Shown: positions 51,202 through 60,943, counted from the first letter of the stretch. The stretch is DNA of 64,000 nucleotides from an uncultured beta proteobacterium (GCA_903889565.1 CAISYC010000005.1:62001-126000), one strand, 5' to 3'. Translations and numbers: made by a program. The notes: a model not told the origin generated them from the letters alone.

Positions 51202-53490
51202 TTACCGGCCCTGCTCGCCAAAATCAGAGGCAGCGTCAACCGGATATCGAACCGTATTCAAGGGCTTGCCGACTAAAGGCGATGCCAGAGCCACCTTCAC
51301 CCGCTCGGGCGTCAACGGCAGCTCGCGGATGCGCTGGCCGGTTGCCGCTGCGAATGCATTGGCGATGGCGGCCGCCGTCGGCCCTTGCGCGGCTTCGCCG
51401 GCGCCGAGCGCGCGTTCGTTCGGCCGGTTGATCAGCACGGTCTCGACCCTGGGCGCGTCCGGCATGGTCAGGATCGGATAGTTCATCCAGTCTTCCGCCA
51501 GGATGCCGTTGCGGTCGAACCGCACGTGCTCGTGCAGCGTCCAGCTCATCGACTGAATGACGCCGCCTTCGATCTGGTTGGTCAGACCGTCGGGATTGAT
51601 GATCTGCCCGGCATCGGCCGCGACCCATATGCGCGGTACCTTGACCACACCCGTGGTGCGATTCACTTCAACCTCGGCGATCACCGCGGTGTAGGTGGCC
51701 ACGGTTTTGTAGCGCGCATAGCCGATGCCGCGGCCGCGCCGGCCGTCGCCCTTCTCGCCGGGTTTCCAGGCGGCGGCCCTGGCAACGGCTTCGATCACCG
51801 CGCGCTCACGCTCGTCCTTGATGTGCGCGAGGCGGAATGCCAGCGGGTCGATGCCGGCGGCCGCCGCGAGCTCGTCGATGAAGGACTCGATTGCAAATAC
51901 ATTGGCATAGGCGCCGAGCGTACGCAGCGCCGAGGTGCGCACCGGATTGTCCATGATCAGGTGGTGCGTGGTGCGCTGACGCGGGAAATCGTAGAGCGTG
52001 ATGGCGTTGCGATCGCCCGCCCCGTTCGGTTGCGGCGCATGGCGCGCCGGCCCGGGCCGCTTCGCATCGGCGAGGTACCAGCTGCCGAGCAGGTTGATCC
52101 CGTCGGGGTCACCCGGCCGCATGTTGTGGCTCTGGCTCCAGACATCGAAGGTCCAATCGACCACGCGGCCGCCAGCGACGGCGCCCTTGACCTGCATGGT
52201 CATGGCGGGGCCGTAGGGCTCCCACTTGAACTCCTCGTCGCGCATCCATTGCAGCCGCACCGGCCGTCCATTGACGGCACGCGCCAGCATTGCAGCGTCG
52301 AAAGCAACGTCGTCGGCGCCATTGTGGCCGTAGCAGCCAGCGCCTTCGGCGTGGATGCAGCGGATGTCGCGCGGCCGCATGCCGAGTGCCTTGGCCATGG
52401 TGGCGCGCAGCGGAAAGACGCCCTGGCTGTGGGTCCAGACCGTCAGCTTGCCGTCCTTGAACTCGGCCAGCGCGCAGGAGGGCGCGATCGCGGCATGCGC
52501 CTGATAGGGCCGATGGTAGGTCGCCTCGATCATTTTCGCGCCGGCCGGCACCGGCGCGTCTTTCTCGCTGATCACCCTGTCTTCAATGCGCAGGGACATG
52601 AGCTGCTCATACATCTTCGCCGGATCGGGCAGGTCGCTGCCGCCCGACCACTTGGCGAATTCCATTAACACCAGCCGCGCATTGATGGCCTGCTCCTCGC
52701 GCCGCGCCACCACGCCGAGAAAGCTGCCGTCACGCACCACTGCGATGACGCCCGGCATGGCCTTGACCGTGGCTTCGTCGAAACTGTCGAGCCTCGCGCC
52801 ATAGCGTGGCGGACGCACGATGCGTCCATGCAGCATGCCGGGAAGCCGCAGGTCCTGCACGAAGGCGGCGCCGCCTGTCACCTTGGCCGGGATGTCGATG
52901 CGCGGCACGGACTTGCCGACTATCCTGTGCTGTGCGGCCGGCTTTGGCGGTACCTTGGCGCTTGCCTCGCGCTTGAGGTCCGCTTGCGCAGCGAGTTCAC
53001 CGTAGCCGACCTTGCGGCCGTCAGGCGCACTGATCACGCCATCCGTCACCTTGAGCGAGTTGGCGGCGACGCCGAGCTTCGTGGCGGCGAGGTCAATCAG
53101 CATGGCGCGCACTTCGGCCCCTGCCATGCGCAGCGCGGTGCCGCTCTGCTCGATCGACTGGCTGCCGGCGGTCTGCCCCTCGTTAGGCGTGCGGCCGGTG
53201 TCGCCCGAGATCATGTTGATGCGCGCGAGCGGCACATCGAGTTCCTCGGCAGCAATCTGCGCGAGCGCCGTCACGATGCCTTGCCCGAGTTCGACCTTGC
53301 CGGTGAACACGGTGACACTGCCGTCGGCATTGATGCGCAGCCAGGCATCCAGCGTGCGGTTGGTCTCCAGGCTGCCGGGGAGCCGCGCCGGATTTTGCCC
53401 GAGCCCGACTGTTGGCACGAGGCTGAACGAAAGGACGATGCCACCGAGGGTCGCGATGAATTCGCGGCGCGTCAGGTGAGGCGCGTTCAT
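51202..53490 (-). CDS. Molybdenum hydroxylase large subunit (IorB-like), Tat-exported
   Basis: 762 aa. Tat signal TRREFIATLGGIVLSFSLVPTVGLGQ. Xanthine-dehydrogenase-family molybdopterin subunit of the isoquinoline oxidoreductase/aldehyde dehydrogenase type: FTGKVELGQGIVTALAQIAAEELDVP, QTAGSQSIEQSGTALRMAGAE, and the late ALGAGEAAQGPTAAAIANAFAAATG with the catalytic Glu in the GxGE motif. Hydroxylates a heterocycle or oxidises an aldehyde in the periplasm. The 2Fe-2S subunit gene ends 2 bases upstream. Confidence 0.88.
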   Translation of the reverse strand: MNAPHLTRREFIATLGGIVLSFSLVPTVGLGQNPARLPGSLETNRTLDAWLRINADGSVTVFTGKVELGQGIVTALAQIAAEELDVPLARINMISGDTGRTPNEGQTAGSQSIEQSGTALRMAGAEVRAMLIDLAATKLGVAANSLKVTDGVISAPDGRKVGYGELAAQADLKREASAKVPPKPAAQHRIVGKSVPRIDIPAKVTGGAAFVQDLRLPGMLHGRIVRPPRYGARLDSFDEATVKAMPGVIAVVRDGSFLGVVARREEQAINARLVLMEFAKWSGGSDLPDPAKMYEQLMSLRIEDRVISEKDAPVPAGAKMIEATYHRPYQAHAAIAPSCALAEFKDGKLTVWTHSQGVFPLRATMAKALGMRPRDIRCIHAEGAGCYGHNGADDVAFDAAMLARAVNGRPVRLQWMRDEEFKWEPYGPAMTMQVKGAVAGGRVVDWTFDVWSQSHNMRPGDPDGINLLGSWYLADAKRPGPARHAPQPNGAGDRNAITLYDFPRQRTTHHLIMDNPVRTSALRTLGAYANVFAIESFIDELAAAAGIDPLAFRLAHIKDERERAVIEAVARAAAWKPGEKGDGRRGRGIGYARYKTVATYTAVIAEVEVNRTTGVVKVPRIWVAADAGQIINPDGLTNQIEGGVIQSMSWTLHEHVRFDRNGILAEDWMNYPILTMPDAPRVETVLINRPNERALGAGEAAQGPTAAAIANAFAAATGQRIRELPLTPERVKVALASPLVGKPLNTVRYPVDAASDFGEQGR

Positions 53491-53492
53491 GG

Positions 53493-53960
53493 TCAGTTGC
53501 CCCCCATGTTTTGCGCGGCGCGCAGGACGGCGCGGATGATCCGGTTGTGGGTGCCGCAGCGGCAGAGATTGTCGGCGAGCGCCGCTTTCACCTCCGCTTC
53601 CCGCGGTTGCGGATTGCGCTTGAGCAGGTCGGCTGCCGTCATGATCATGCCGCTGATGCAATAGCCGCACTGAGCCGCCTGCTCGTCGATGAAGGCCTTC
53701 TGCAGCGGGTGCAGCTTGTCGAGCGTGCCGAGCCCTTCGAGCGTGGTCACCTCGTTATCCCCGATTGAGCCAACCGGCGTCACGCAGGAGCGTCGCGCCG
53801 CGCCGTTGACCAGCACCGTGCAGGCTCCACATTGTGTGAGGGCGCAGCCGTATTTGGCGCCGTTAAGTTCAAGATCGTTGCGCAGCACGTAGAGCAGCGG
53901 CGTATCCGGCTCGGCGTCAACCGAGCGCGTCGCGCCATTGACCTTCAGGCTGATCGCCAT
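53493..53960 (-). CDS. (2Fe-2S)-binding small subunit of molybdenum hydroxylase (IorA-like)
   Basis: 155 aa. Plant-type 2Fe-2S site Cys39, Cys44, Cys47, Cys59 (GCALTQCGAC...RRSC) and second site Cys98, Cys101, Cys133, Cys135 (CGYC...CRC), as in all two-cluster subunits of this family. No signal peptide, so it would be carried through Tat by the large subunit. Gap to the next gene is 2 bases. Confidence 0.9.
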   Translation of the reverse strand: MAISLKVNGATRSVDAEPDTPLLYVLRNDLELNGAKYGCALTQCGACTVLVNGAARRSCVTPVGSIGDNEVTTLEGLGTLDKLHPLQKAFIDEQAAQCGYCISGMIMTAADLLKRNPQPREAEVKAALADNLCRCGTHNRIIRAVLRAAQNMGGN

Positions 53961-54506
53961 GGTGGTTCTCCTCGAAGATGGCAGCGCTTACTGCGCATTT
54001 TTTGAATGATCCTATTGTGCGGCGGCGGAGGGTGTCGTGTCGAGGCATCCGGAGATCGAATCTGGGTGTAGCCGAATGCTGCCGCGGTCCGGGCCGGCCC
54101 TGGTGTCGGCATGGCGCCCAGCAAACCGCCCCGCCGCGTTGGCGGCGCGCGCGTAAACGCAAACGTTGATGGATGACTTCCCCACGAAGAGTGGACATTG
54201 ATATTTAGCAAAATATTTGCCAAAGGTGGGTGTCACGATGCCGAATAAGCTGCAAAGAACGTCGTAAACGAGGCCGTTCGCCGCGAGGCGGTGCGGCTGA
54301 CAACCCGTCGCTTCAAGCTCACACCCTTCGATCGCTGGACGCTGCGGGACAACGCTGCGCAGCGCCGGTTAGCGTTGCGTTGAATGATTGCTTCGGAGAG
54401 CTCGCGATTCCATAAACCGGACACCTGCTGTCCGATCAAGTTGCGACTGGTACACCTGGCGATACCGCGAAGTTCGCGACTGAAATCGCGCCCTCGTCGC
54501 ACATGC
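53961..54506. other. Gene-free region upstream of the molybdenum hydroxylase operon
   Basis: 546 bases without a convincing gene. An AT-rich patch at 54195-54225 with a short palindrome (GCAAA-ATA-TTTGC, 54208-54220) stands upstream of the IorAB-like operon and is the likely promoter/operator area. The right half (54240-54500) holds short antisense frames with no family signal. Confidence 0.5.
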
Positions 54507-55325
54507 TCAGGCATCCGACAGCGCCGCAACCGCGGTATATTTCCTGAGAAACTCAAGCGTCGCCCGCGCACTCGCATCCGGCGCGCTGCCGGATACGTGA
54601 TAACCGTCGATGTCGATCACCGCGATCTCGGCGTGCGGCAATTTCTCGCGATACACCTCGCCGTCGCTCTTGCTGTAGGCGCGCCGCGGCGTGCTGGTGG
54701 TCAGCATCAGCGCCGGGCACTTTACCTTGTGCAGGTCTTTGGCGACGTCGATGCTGCTGACCCAGCGCAGATAAACGTGCGCGGTTTCCAGCGCGGTCGC
54801 GCCCATCATGTCCACCCACCAGTCGATGCCGGCCGGCGGCATGCGGCTGCCGAGCCGCGGCGGCATGGTCTCGCGCGCCCAGCTGCGTACGCCATGCTCT
54901 TCCATATGCTTGATCCACACATTCGGCTGCGGCGGATCGAGCGGCGTTGACGCCAATGTGATCGTCTTCACCAGCTCCGGCCGCATTGCCGCGAGTTCGA
55001 TCGCCACGAGTCCGCCGCTTTTCGCGCCCACCACATGCACCGGCGCACCGGCGAGTTCATCGATCACGCGCGCGACATTATCGACCAGCATTTCATTGGT
55101 GAACGTGAAATCGTCGGCCACCGCACTCGACTGGCCGAAGCCCAGCTGATCGAAACGGATCACGCGATAGTTGCGCGCCAGATGCGGCACCCAAGCACGA
55201 TAGGCATCGGTGTTTTCGGTAAATCCGTGGATCATCACGACGGCTTCGGGTTTCTTCCACGCGTCGGTGTAATCGTCGATCTGGTAATACAGGCGCTGCC
55301 TGGACGGCAAGTTTAAATAGGCCAC
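54507..55325 (-). CDS. Alpha/beta hydrolase with altered nucleophile elbow
   Basis: 272 aa, cytosolic. HGFTENTDAYRAWVPHLA, IRFDQLGFGQSS and a late IDGYHVSG (His) place it in the family. The elbow reads VVG-A101-K102-S103-GG, where relatives have G-H-S-M-GG, so Lys occupies the nucleophile place with Ser shifted by one. It may use an A-x-S-x-G-like elbow or be non-hydrolytic. Confidence 0.8.
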   Translation of the reverse strand: MAYLNLPSRQRLYYQIDDYTDAWKKPEAVVMIHGFTENTDAYRAWVPHLARNYRVIRFDQLGFGQSSAVADDFTFTNEMLVDNVARVIDELAGAPVHVVGAKSGGLVAIELAAMRPELVKTITLASTPLDPPQPNVWIKHMEEHGVRSWARETMPPRLGSRMPPAGIDWWVDMMGATALETAHVYLRWVSSIDVAKDLHKVKCPALMLTTSTPRRAYSKSDGEVYREKLPHAEIAVIDIDGYHVSGSAPDASARATLEFLRKYTAVAALSDA

Positions 55326-55747
55326 GTTGGCACTTTCGAAATTGACCGTGAATTGTATATTGCAGCCTCAAAGGGCAACCAGTCCGCCCGTTCCCGACGC
55401 GAGTAGCACCTTCCGTGATTGTGATAGCATCATTGCATCTGCTCGTGCAGCGGATTGCAGATCGAAGGCCGTGCATCGCGCAAGCGGGCTTGAGGCTTGA
55501 GGCGAACGGGCGCAGTTGGTTCCGCAATGGCACTTCAATGCAAGGATGGGGCAATCAATTGGCAGCATCCGCCTCCAGCCGCGCGCAATGCCGTCAGATG
55601 CGCCCCGTATGCGGGCTTCCTGACGCCATCGCCGGCATGCCGTTTGTTCCCGTGCGGAAACCCCAGCCGTTGGCCGCAACAACCCCTGGTGAAATGCCTT
55701 GTCGCGTTCACCGAGATGAAAATGCGTTTCGAAAAAGGAATCAGATC

Positions 55748-57190
55748 ATGTCCGACAAAACCAATTCTCTGACGACGATGCTCGCTGCCGCATACCGTGC
55801 GGAAACCTCTGCAACGAGCGCGGGGCGCCGCCGCTTTTTCGTCAGTGCCCTCGCCAGCGGCGTGGCCGTGGCGACCTCATCCGCATGGAGCCAGACCGCA
55901 TCACCGGGTTCTGCACAAATGGGCCTGACACCGTCTGCGGGCGGCGGACGCCTGACGATCGGTGAGGGCGGCCGCGGACCAAGCCGCATGCATCCTTCGT
56001 TTGTGAAGGATGTGGGACTGATGACCGATCTCAATGCAACCAATCAGGGCGGCGCGTGGTGGAACTTTGACACCTACATCACGCCGATACCGCAGTTCTA
56101 TATCCGCAATGCCTTTCCGACACCGCGACCGGAGCTGGATCGCCGCGTCGATCCGCGCTACTGGCAGCTGAAAATTCACGGCGATGCGGTCGAGCGCGAA
56201 CTGACCATCACTTATGACGATCTGCTGAAAATGCCGTCGCGCTCGATCATGAGCGTGATGCAATGTGCCGGCAACGGGCGTTCGTTGTTCTGGGAGCAGG
56301 AGGATTTCCTCACCGATCCGGCCAAAGTTTCCGGCAACGGCTGGGGGCTTGGCGGCGTAGGGCTGGCCGAATGGCAGTACGTGCCGATCAGCCATATCCT
56401 CGGCCTCGTCGGGTTGAAATCAAATGCAAAAGCAATTCTGTTCTGGTCCGGGGTCGATGGCAAAACGCCCAACACCGAATCCGATACGGGCCGCCCGATT
56501 CCGGTCAGCGAAGCGCTCGAACGCGGCGAGGACATCGGCCTCGCCTTCAAGATGAACGGCATGCCCCTGCCCGCGGATCACGGCGCACCCGTGCGCGCGC
56601 TGGTGCCCGGCTGGTGCGGCGGCGCATCGACCAAATGGCTCACTGAAATCAAAATCGCATCGCACGATTTCTGGGTGCGGCTTAACACCACCGACCACAC
56701 GCTGATCGGTCCGGATTATCCGCCCCCGAAGGCGGCGCGGAACGACGAATTCCGTTTTATCCGGCCCGACCAGTTGCTGGGGCAACCGGTGACATGGCAG
56801 GAGGGGCGCTCGACACTGGCAATACCGTTAACGCTCACCAAACAGCCTGACCTGCCCTCCAACTACCCGCTGGCGCGCGGCGAAATGCCGCTGCTCAAAG
56901 CCGGTCCTCAGATGCTGCGCGGCTACGCATGGGCGCCGCACGCCGGCGTTAAAAAAGTCGATGTCCGCGTCAATGGCGGCCGCTGGGACGAAGCCCGCAT
57001 CATCGATGCGCAGCCGAATCGCTATACCTGGGTACGCTTCGAATTCGCCTTCAGTCCGGCGCCCGGCGACTACATGATTGAAACCCGCACGACTGATCGC
57101 AAAGGCAATGCGCAGCCGGCGACCGTTCCCTACAACAAGGGGGGATACAATTTTTTCGCGATCCCGAAATTCAATGTCAGGGTTGCCTGA
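55748..57190 (+). CDS. Sulfite oxidase-family molybdoenzyme, Tat-exported
   Basis: 480 aa. Tat signal AGRRRFFVSALASGVAVATSSAWSQ. Mo-ligand Cys173 in MQCAGNGRSLF, the long WGLGGVGLAEWQYVPISHIL loop, and a C-terminal domain ending in DYMIETRTTDRKGNAQP. It is longer than the SorA-like protein at 45133 and about equally distant from SoxC. AAGGA stands 8 bases before the ATG. No cytochrome gene adjoins. Substrate probably sulfite or a related compound. Confidence 0.85.
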   Translation: MSDKTNSLTTMLAAAYRAETSATSAGRRRFFVSALASGVAVATSSAWSQTASPGSAQMGLTPSAGGGRLTIGEGGRGPSRMHPSFVKDVGLMTDLNATNQGGAWWNFDTYITPIPQFYIRNAFPTPRPELDRRVDPRYWQLKIHGDAVERELTITYDDLLKMPSRSIMSVMQCAGNGRSLFWEQEDFLTDPAKVSGNGWGLGGVGLAEWQYVPISHILGLVGLKSNAKAILFWSGVDGKTPNTESDTGRPIPVSEALERGEDIGLAFKMNGMPLPADHGAPVRALVPGWCGGASTKWLTEIKIASHDFWVRLNTTDHTLIGPDYPPPKAARNDEFRFIRPDQLLGQPVTWQEGRSTLAIPLTLTKQPDLPSNYPLARGEMPLLKAGPQMLRGYAWAPHAGVKKVDVRVNGGRWDEARIIDAQPNRYTWVRFEFAFSPAPGDYMIETRTTDRKGNAQPATVPYNKGGYNFFAIPKFNVRVA

Positions 57191-57223
57191 AGCGTCGCCG
57201 CATCAGCCGCCAACGCGGCTGCA

Positions 57224-58060
57224 TCAATGCGTAGTCTGGCCCGCTGCGGCCATGCGGATCTCCAGCGGCGGCGCGGGATATTGAATCCCCGCCACGCCGA
57301 ACTTTTCGATGATCGAACGATTAAGCGCGCCGCCGGCTGACGCATAGTCGGTGACCTTGACCCACGGCGCGACCGCAATGGTGATGGCGCCGCTGCCGAG
57401 CGTGGATACGCCGATCGACGGCGCGGGCTCCTTCAGCGCGCAGGGGTCGGCGGCGACCACCACTTCGATCGCGGCGAGCGCCGGCTCAAGATCCGCAGCG
57501 CGCGCGATGCTCACGCTGAGATCGAGCTGGCGGATGTGCCCGTAGTTGTGCAGGATTTCGCCGACCAGTTTGCGGTTCGGCACAACGACGATCGAGTGAT
57601 CGATGTGCGAGAGCCGCGTGCTGAAGATGTCGATCGCCTCGACCTTGCCTTCGACGCCGACGACGGCGATATATTCGCCGACGCGGAACGGCCGCGTGAA
57701 AATGATCGTCAGCCCCGCCACCACGTTGCCGAGCACGCCCTGCATGGCCAGCGCGACGCCGGCGCCGGCGACACCGAGGCCGGCGATCAGCGGCAGCAGT
57801 TCGACCCCCAGATTCTGCAGCGCCATGATGAGAAAAAGACCGAGCACCACCAGGCGCAGCAACCGCACCAGCAACAGGCGCACCGGCGGATCGAGATTGA
57901 TCCGGCTCAGCGAGCGATCGAAGATGCGCCCGAGCGAGCGCCCGGCATAGACGCCGGCAACGATGATGAGGACGGCGACGACGACCTTGGGCCCGAACTT
58001 GATGGCGAGATCAACGAGCGTGCTTTTGGCCTGGTCGAGCAATGCAATCTGGTTTTCCAT
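57224..58060 (-). CDS. MscS-family mechanosensitive channel
   Basis: 278 aa, the length of E. coli MscS. Three membrane helices. The pore helix region GLGVAGAGVALAMQGVLGNVVAGLTIIFTRPF has the Gly/Ala packing pattern of TM3, followed by the beta domain (VGEYIAVVGVEGKVEAIDIFSTRL) and a C-terminal alpha/beta domain. An inner-membrane channel that opens under tension during hypo-osmotic shock. Confidence 0.9.
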   Translation of the reverse strand: MENQIALLDQAKSTLVDLAIKFGPKVVVAVLIIVAGVYAGRSLGRIFDRSLSRINLDPPVRLLLVRLLRLVVLGLFLIMALQNLGVELLPLIAGLGVAGAGVALAMQGVLGNVVAGLTIIFTRPFRVGEYIAVVGVEGKVEAIDIFSTRLSHIDHSIVVVPNRKLVGEILHNYGHIRQLDLSVSIARAADLEPALAAIEVVVAADPCALKEPAPSIGVSTLGSGAITIAVAPWVKVTDYASAGGALNRSIIEKFGVAGIQYPAPPLEIRMAAAGQTTH

Positions 58061-58138
58061 GACGGGTTCCGGTAGGTTGTTGCGCGCGCAGGCGATGGAG
58101 CGATTATCTTAATGCATGCCGCGCAGTGCCGCACGTCG

Positions 58139-58711
58139 CTAAAACAGCGTTTCAATCCTGAACAACGCCAGCACGCCCATGGCAGCGAAAATCGCCGCCG
58201 CCACCGCGTGTATCAGCCTCATCGGCAGACGCGCGGCAAACCGGTCGCCGATGAACACCGCCGGCACGTCGGCGATTAGCATGCCAAGCGTGGTGCCCAT
58301 CACCACCAGCAGGGGTTGACCGTAATGCGCCGCCAGCGCAACCGTGGCGATCTGCGTCTTGTCGCCCATTTCGGCCAGAAAAAACGTGATCAGCGTGGCG
58401 CCGAACACGCCAAGGTGTTTGGCGACCTGCGTTTCTTCCTCTTCGATTTTGTCGGGAATCAGGGTCCATGCGGCCATGCCAAGGAAGGACAAGCCGAGCA
58501 CCCAGCGCATGGCTGCGGGGCTCACCACCGAGATGATCCAAGCGCCCAGCGCGCCGGCGAGACCGTGATTGGCCAGAGTCGCGCACAGAATGCCGGCGAT
58601 GATGGGCAGCGGCTTTTTGAAACGCGCGGCGAGCACGAAGGCGAGAAGCTGGGTTTTATCGCCGATTTCGGCCAGGGCGACGACGCCGGTGGAGATGAAG
58701 AGCGCTTCCAT
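58139..58711 (-). CDS. TMEM165/GDT1 (UPF0016) family cation exporter
   Basis: 190 aa, six to seven membrane helices with the two family repeats ALAEIGDKTQLLA and FLAEMGDKTQIATVA, each with E-x-G-D-K-T. Bacterial members export Mn2+. A probable yybP-ykoY Mn riboswitch lies directly upstream. The ATG at 58711 has GGGA 6-7 bases before it. Confidence 0.9.
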   Translation of the reverse strand: MEALFISTGVVALAEIGDKTQLLAFVLAARFKKPLPIIAGILCATLANHGLAGALGAWIISVVSPAAMRWVLGLSFLGMAAWTLIPDKIEEEETQVAKHLGVFGATLITFFLAEMGDKTQIATVALAAHYGQPLLVVMGTTLGMLIADVPAVFIGDRFAARLPMRLIHAVAAAIFAAMGVLALFRIETLF

Positions 58712-58734
58712 TTTTATTCCCAAGGCCGGACCCG

Positions 58735-58890
58735 GACAATGACCACGCGGCTCCCCGGCCGATGCGGAGGCGCTGTGGTCAAAGGTCTTGCCAGGTCAGG
58801 AACCGCCTGCACCATGATCTGCCGATCAAGTATGTTGATGCAGGCCCTTTTGCCGGAGCGAAAGGCGACTACTCCCCGATGACGTTGCGA
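58735..58890 (-). promoter_or_regulatory. Probable yybP-ykoY manganese riboswitch
   Basis: On the minus strand the leader contains GGGGAGUAGUC (58877-58867), a hallmark of this riboswitch, followed by paired GC-rich segments and CCUUUGACC, and ends just before the ribosome-binding site of the UPF0016 gene. The class commonly precedes UPF0016 genes and turns them on when Mn2+ is high. I recognise it by motif and context; no covariance model was run. Confidence 0.75.
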
Positions 58891-59000
58891 TTATAACAGG
58901 CGATGCGAACCGGCTACGCCGCCTGCGCAGCCGGCCCTGCCGCGAAGTGCTACATTGCAGCCGCAGCCGGACTGCAACGTCAACTTCGGGAGGAAGTGTC

Positions 59001-60245
59001 ATGAAAATCGATCATGCTGAATCGGCCGTTGTTGCAAGCACCGGCGCCGACGCCGCAGCACAAGACACGGCGCAAAACGGTCGCAGAACCTTTTTGAAAC
59101 ACGCCGCCGGCGGCATCACCGCGCTGGCCGCGGCCGGCTGGCCGCAATTGCAGACGAACGCCGCGGAGACTGACGGGCCGCAGTACATCTATACCGGTTC
59201 GTTTACAACCAAAGAGCGCGGCGCGCGCGGTGTCGGCATCGGCGTCTATCGCGTGGAGCAGAGCGGCGGCGCGTGGACTCCGGTGCAGGCGCTGGAGACG
59301 GTCGCCAATCCGCAATTCATCTGCATGGACCGCACCCAGCGTTTTCTGTATTCGGTGCACGGCGACGGCACTGAGGTCAGCGCCTACGCCATCGATCGCG
59401 CGAGCGGCCGGATTGCATTCCTCAACAAGCAGGCCACCAACGGCGTCAATTCAACCCACCTCACGCCCGACCCGGGCAACCGTTATCTCGTGATCGGCAA
59501 CGGTCCGGGGGTAGCGGTGTTTCCAATGCGCGAAGACGGCTCGCTTGCGCCGTTCAGTGACATGGTGCCATCGACCGGTGAACTCGGGCCGCAGTTGACG
59601 CAGCAGCGCGAAGGTGCGCACCCGCATTTTGTTGTGTTCGATCCGGGCGGGCGCTTTCTGGTTGCCTGCGATCGCGGGACCGACCGCCTGCTCGTCTACA
59701 AGCTGAATCCCGCGAACGGAAAACTCACGGCGCACGAACCGCCGTTTGTCCGCAATCGCGCCGGCGCCGGACCGCGTCATCTGGCTTTTCATCCAACGCA
59801 GCCCTGGGCCTACGTTTGCAACGAACTCGATTCGACCGTCACCGCCTATCAATGGAACGGCGAGCTCGGCGAATTCAAGCCCTTTCAGATCGTGCCAGCG
59901 GCGCCGATGAATTACACCGGCAACAATTCGCCGGCGGAAATCATGGCCGCGCCCTCGGGCAAATTCATCTACGTGTCGAACCGCGGACATGACAGCATCG
60001 CCATCTACGCCGTCGATCCCGGCAGCGGCAATCTGGGTCCGATCGGCTGGGAATCGACGCGCGGCAAAACGCCGCGCTTTTTCACACTGGCCGCTGACGG
60101 TGCCATGTTGTATGCGGCCAACCTCGCCAGCCACAACATCGTTGCCTACCGTGTCGATCAGGCCACAGGCAGGCTGACGGCAACCGGGCAGGTGATCGAA
60201 ACCGGCAGCCCGTCGTGCATTGTTTTTCGCAGCGCGTCCGCATAA
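59001..60245 (+). CDS. Tat-exported lactonase family (7-bladed propeller) protein
   Basis: 414 aa. GGGAGGAAGTGTC precedes the ATG. Tat signal NGRRTFLKHAAGGITALAAAGW. Lactonase/6-phosphogluconolactonase-fold repeats follow: YIYTGSFTTKERGARGVGIGVYRVEQ, HPHFVVFDPGGRFLVACDRGTDRLLVYKL, GPRHLAFHPTQPWAYVCNELDSTVTAY, KFIYVSNRGHDSIAIY. Export argues against a role on cytosolic 6-phosphogluconolactone. An aldonolactone from periplasmic sugar oxidation is a possible substrate. Confidence 0.85.
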   Translation: MKIDHAESAVVASTGADAAAQDTAQNGRRTFLKHAAGGITALAAAGWPQLQTNAAETDGPQYIYTGSFTTKERGARGVGIGVYRVEQSGGAWTPVQALETVANPQFICMDRTQRFLYSVHGDGTEVSAYAIDRASGRIAFLNKQATNGVNSTHLTPDPGNRYLVIGNGPGVAVFPMREDGSLAPFSDMVPSTGELGPQLTQQREGAHPHFVVFDPGGRFLVACDRGTDRLLVYKLNPANGKLTAHEPPFVRNRAGAGPRHLAFHPTQPWAYVCNELDSTVTAYQWNGELGEFKPFQIVPAAPMNYTGNNSPAEIMAAPSGKFIYVSNRGHDSIAIYAVDPGSGNLGPIGWESTRGKTPRFFTLAADGAMLYAANLASHNIVAYRVDQATGRLTATGQVIETGSPSCIVFRSASA

Positions 60246-60354
60246 GCGGACCCTGCCCGATTTGGCATGTGGTCTGTGCGTTGCCTCACACACCGCGCAG
60301 AAGTAATTCAACTTTTGCGGCTGGCACCATGAGCGGATCCCGTAACATGGCGGC

Positions 60355-60924
60355 ATGAGTTCCACGCCACCGCCCGCCGCCGAACCCGCCCAGACTGCGC
60401 AGAACATCGAAGCGGTGCTTGATTTCTATGCGCGGGAGGAACTGAAGATCAGCCGCTCGCAGCGCATTCTCGAACGCATCAGCAATTTCATCGGCCAGCC
60501 GCTTTTCCTCGGTTTCATCCTGCTGTTCGTCGCGCTGTGGATGATCGCCAACGAGGCCATGCGCGAAAGCGGCGTCGGCGCATTCGATCCGGCGCCGTAT
60601 TTCTGGCTGCAGGCGATTGTCGGCCTCGGCGCATTGTTGACGGCGACTATCGTGCTGACCAAACAAAACCGCATGGGCAGGCTCGAAGAACAGCGCGCAC
60701 ACCTCGATTTAAAGATCACGCTGATGACCGAGCAGAAAGCCGCCAAGCTGATCGATCTGCTTGAAGAACTGCGGCGCGATCTGCCCAACGTCAGAAACCG
60801 CCATGATCCCGACGCGGCGGTACTCAAGCAATCGATGAAACCCGAAGGGGTAATCGCGGCGCTCGATGAACGCGCCGACGCCGTGGCCAAAGCCGATGCT
60901 GTCGGCGACGCCAGCCACCGCTAA
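60355..60924 (+). CDS. DUF1003 family membrane protein
   Basis: 189 aa. Two membrane helices (PLFLGFILLFVALWMIAN and FWLQAIVGLGALLTATIVL) after a cytosolic helix, then NRMGRLEEQRAHLDLKITLMTEQKAAKLIDLLEEL, the standard DUF1003 layout. An inner-membrane protein; role unknown. Convergent with the ModA-like gene. Confidence 0.85.
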   Translation: MSSTPPPAAEPAQTAQNIEAVLDFYAREELKISRSQRILERISNFIGQPLFLGFILLFVALWMIANEAMRESGVGAFDPAPYFWLQAIVGLGALLTATIVLTKQNRMGRLEEQRAHLDLKITLMTEQKAAKLIDLLEELRRDLPNVRNRHDPDAAVLKQSMKPEGVIAALDERADAVAKADAVGDASHR

Positions 60925-60943
60925 TCGATGATGCAGCGCCGGC

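Noticed and set aside
54233-54577. 114-aa minus-strand frame in the gap before the alpha/beta hydrolase gene
   Set aside because: Arg/Ser-rich, no ribosome-binding site, no family resemblance, and it overlaps the end of the hydrolase gene.
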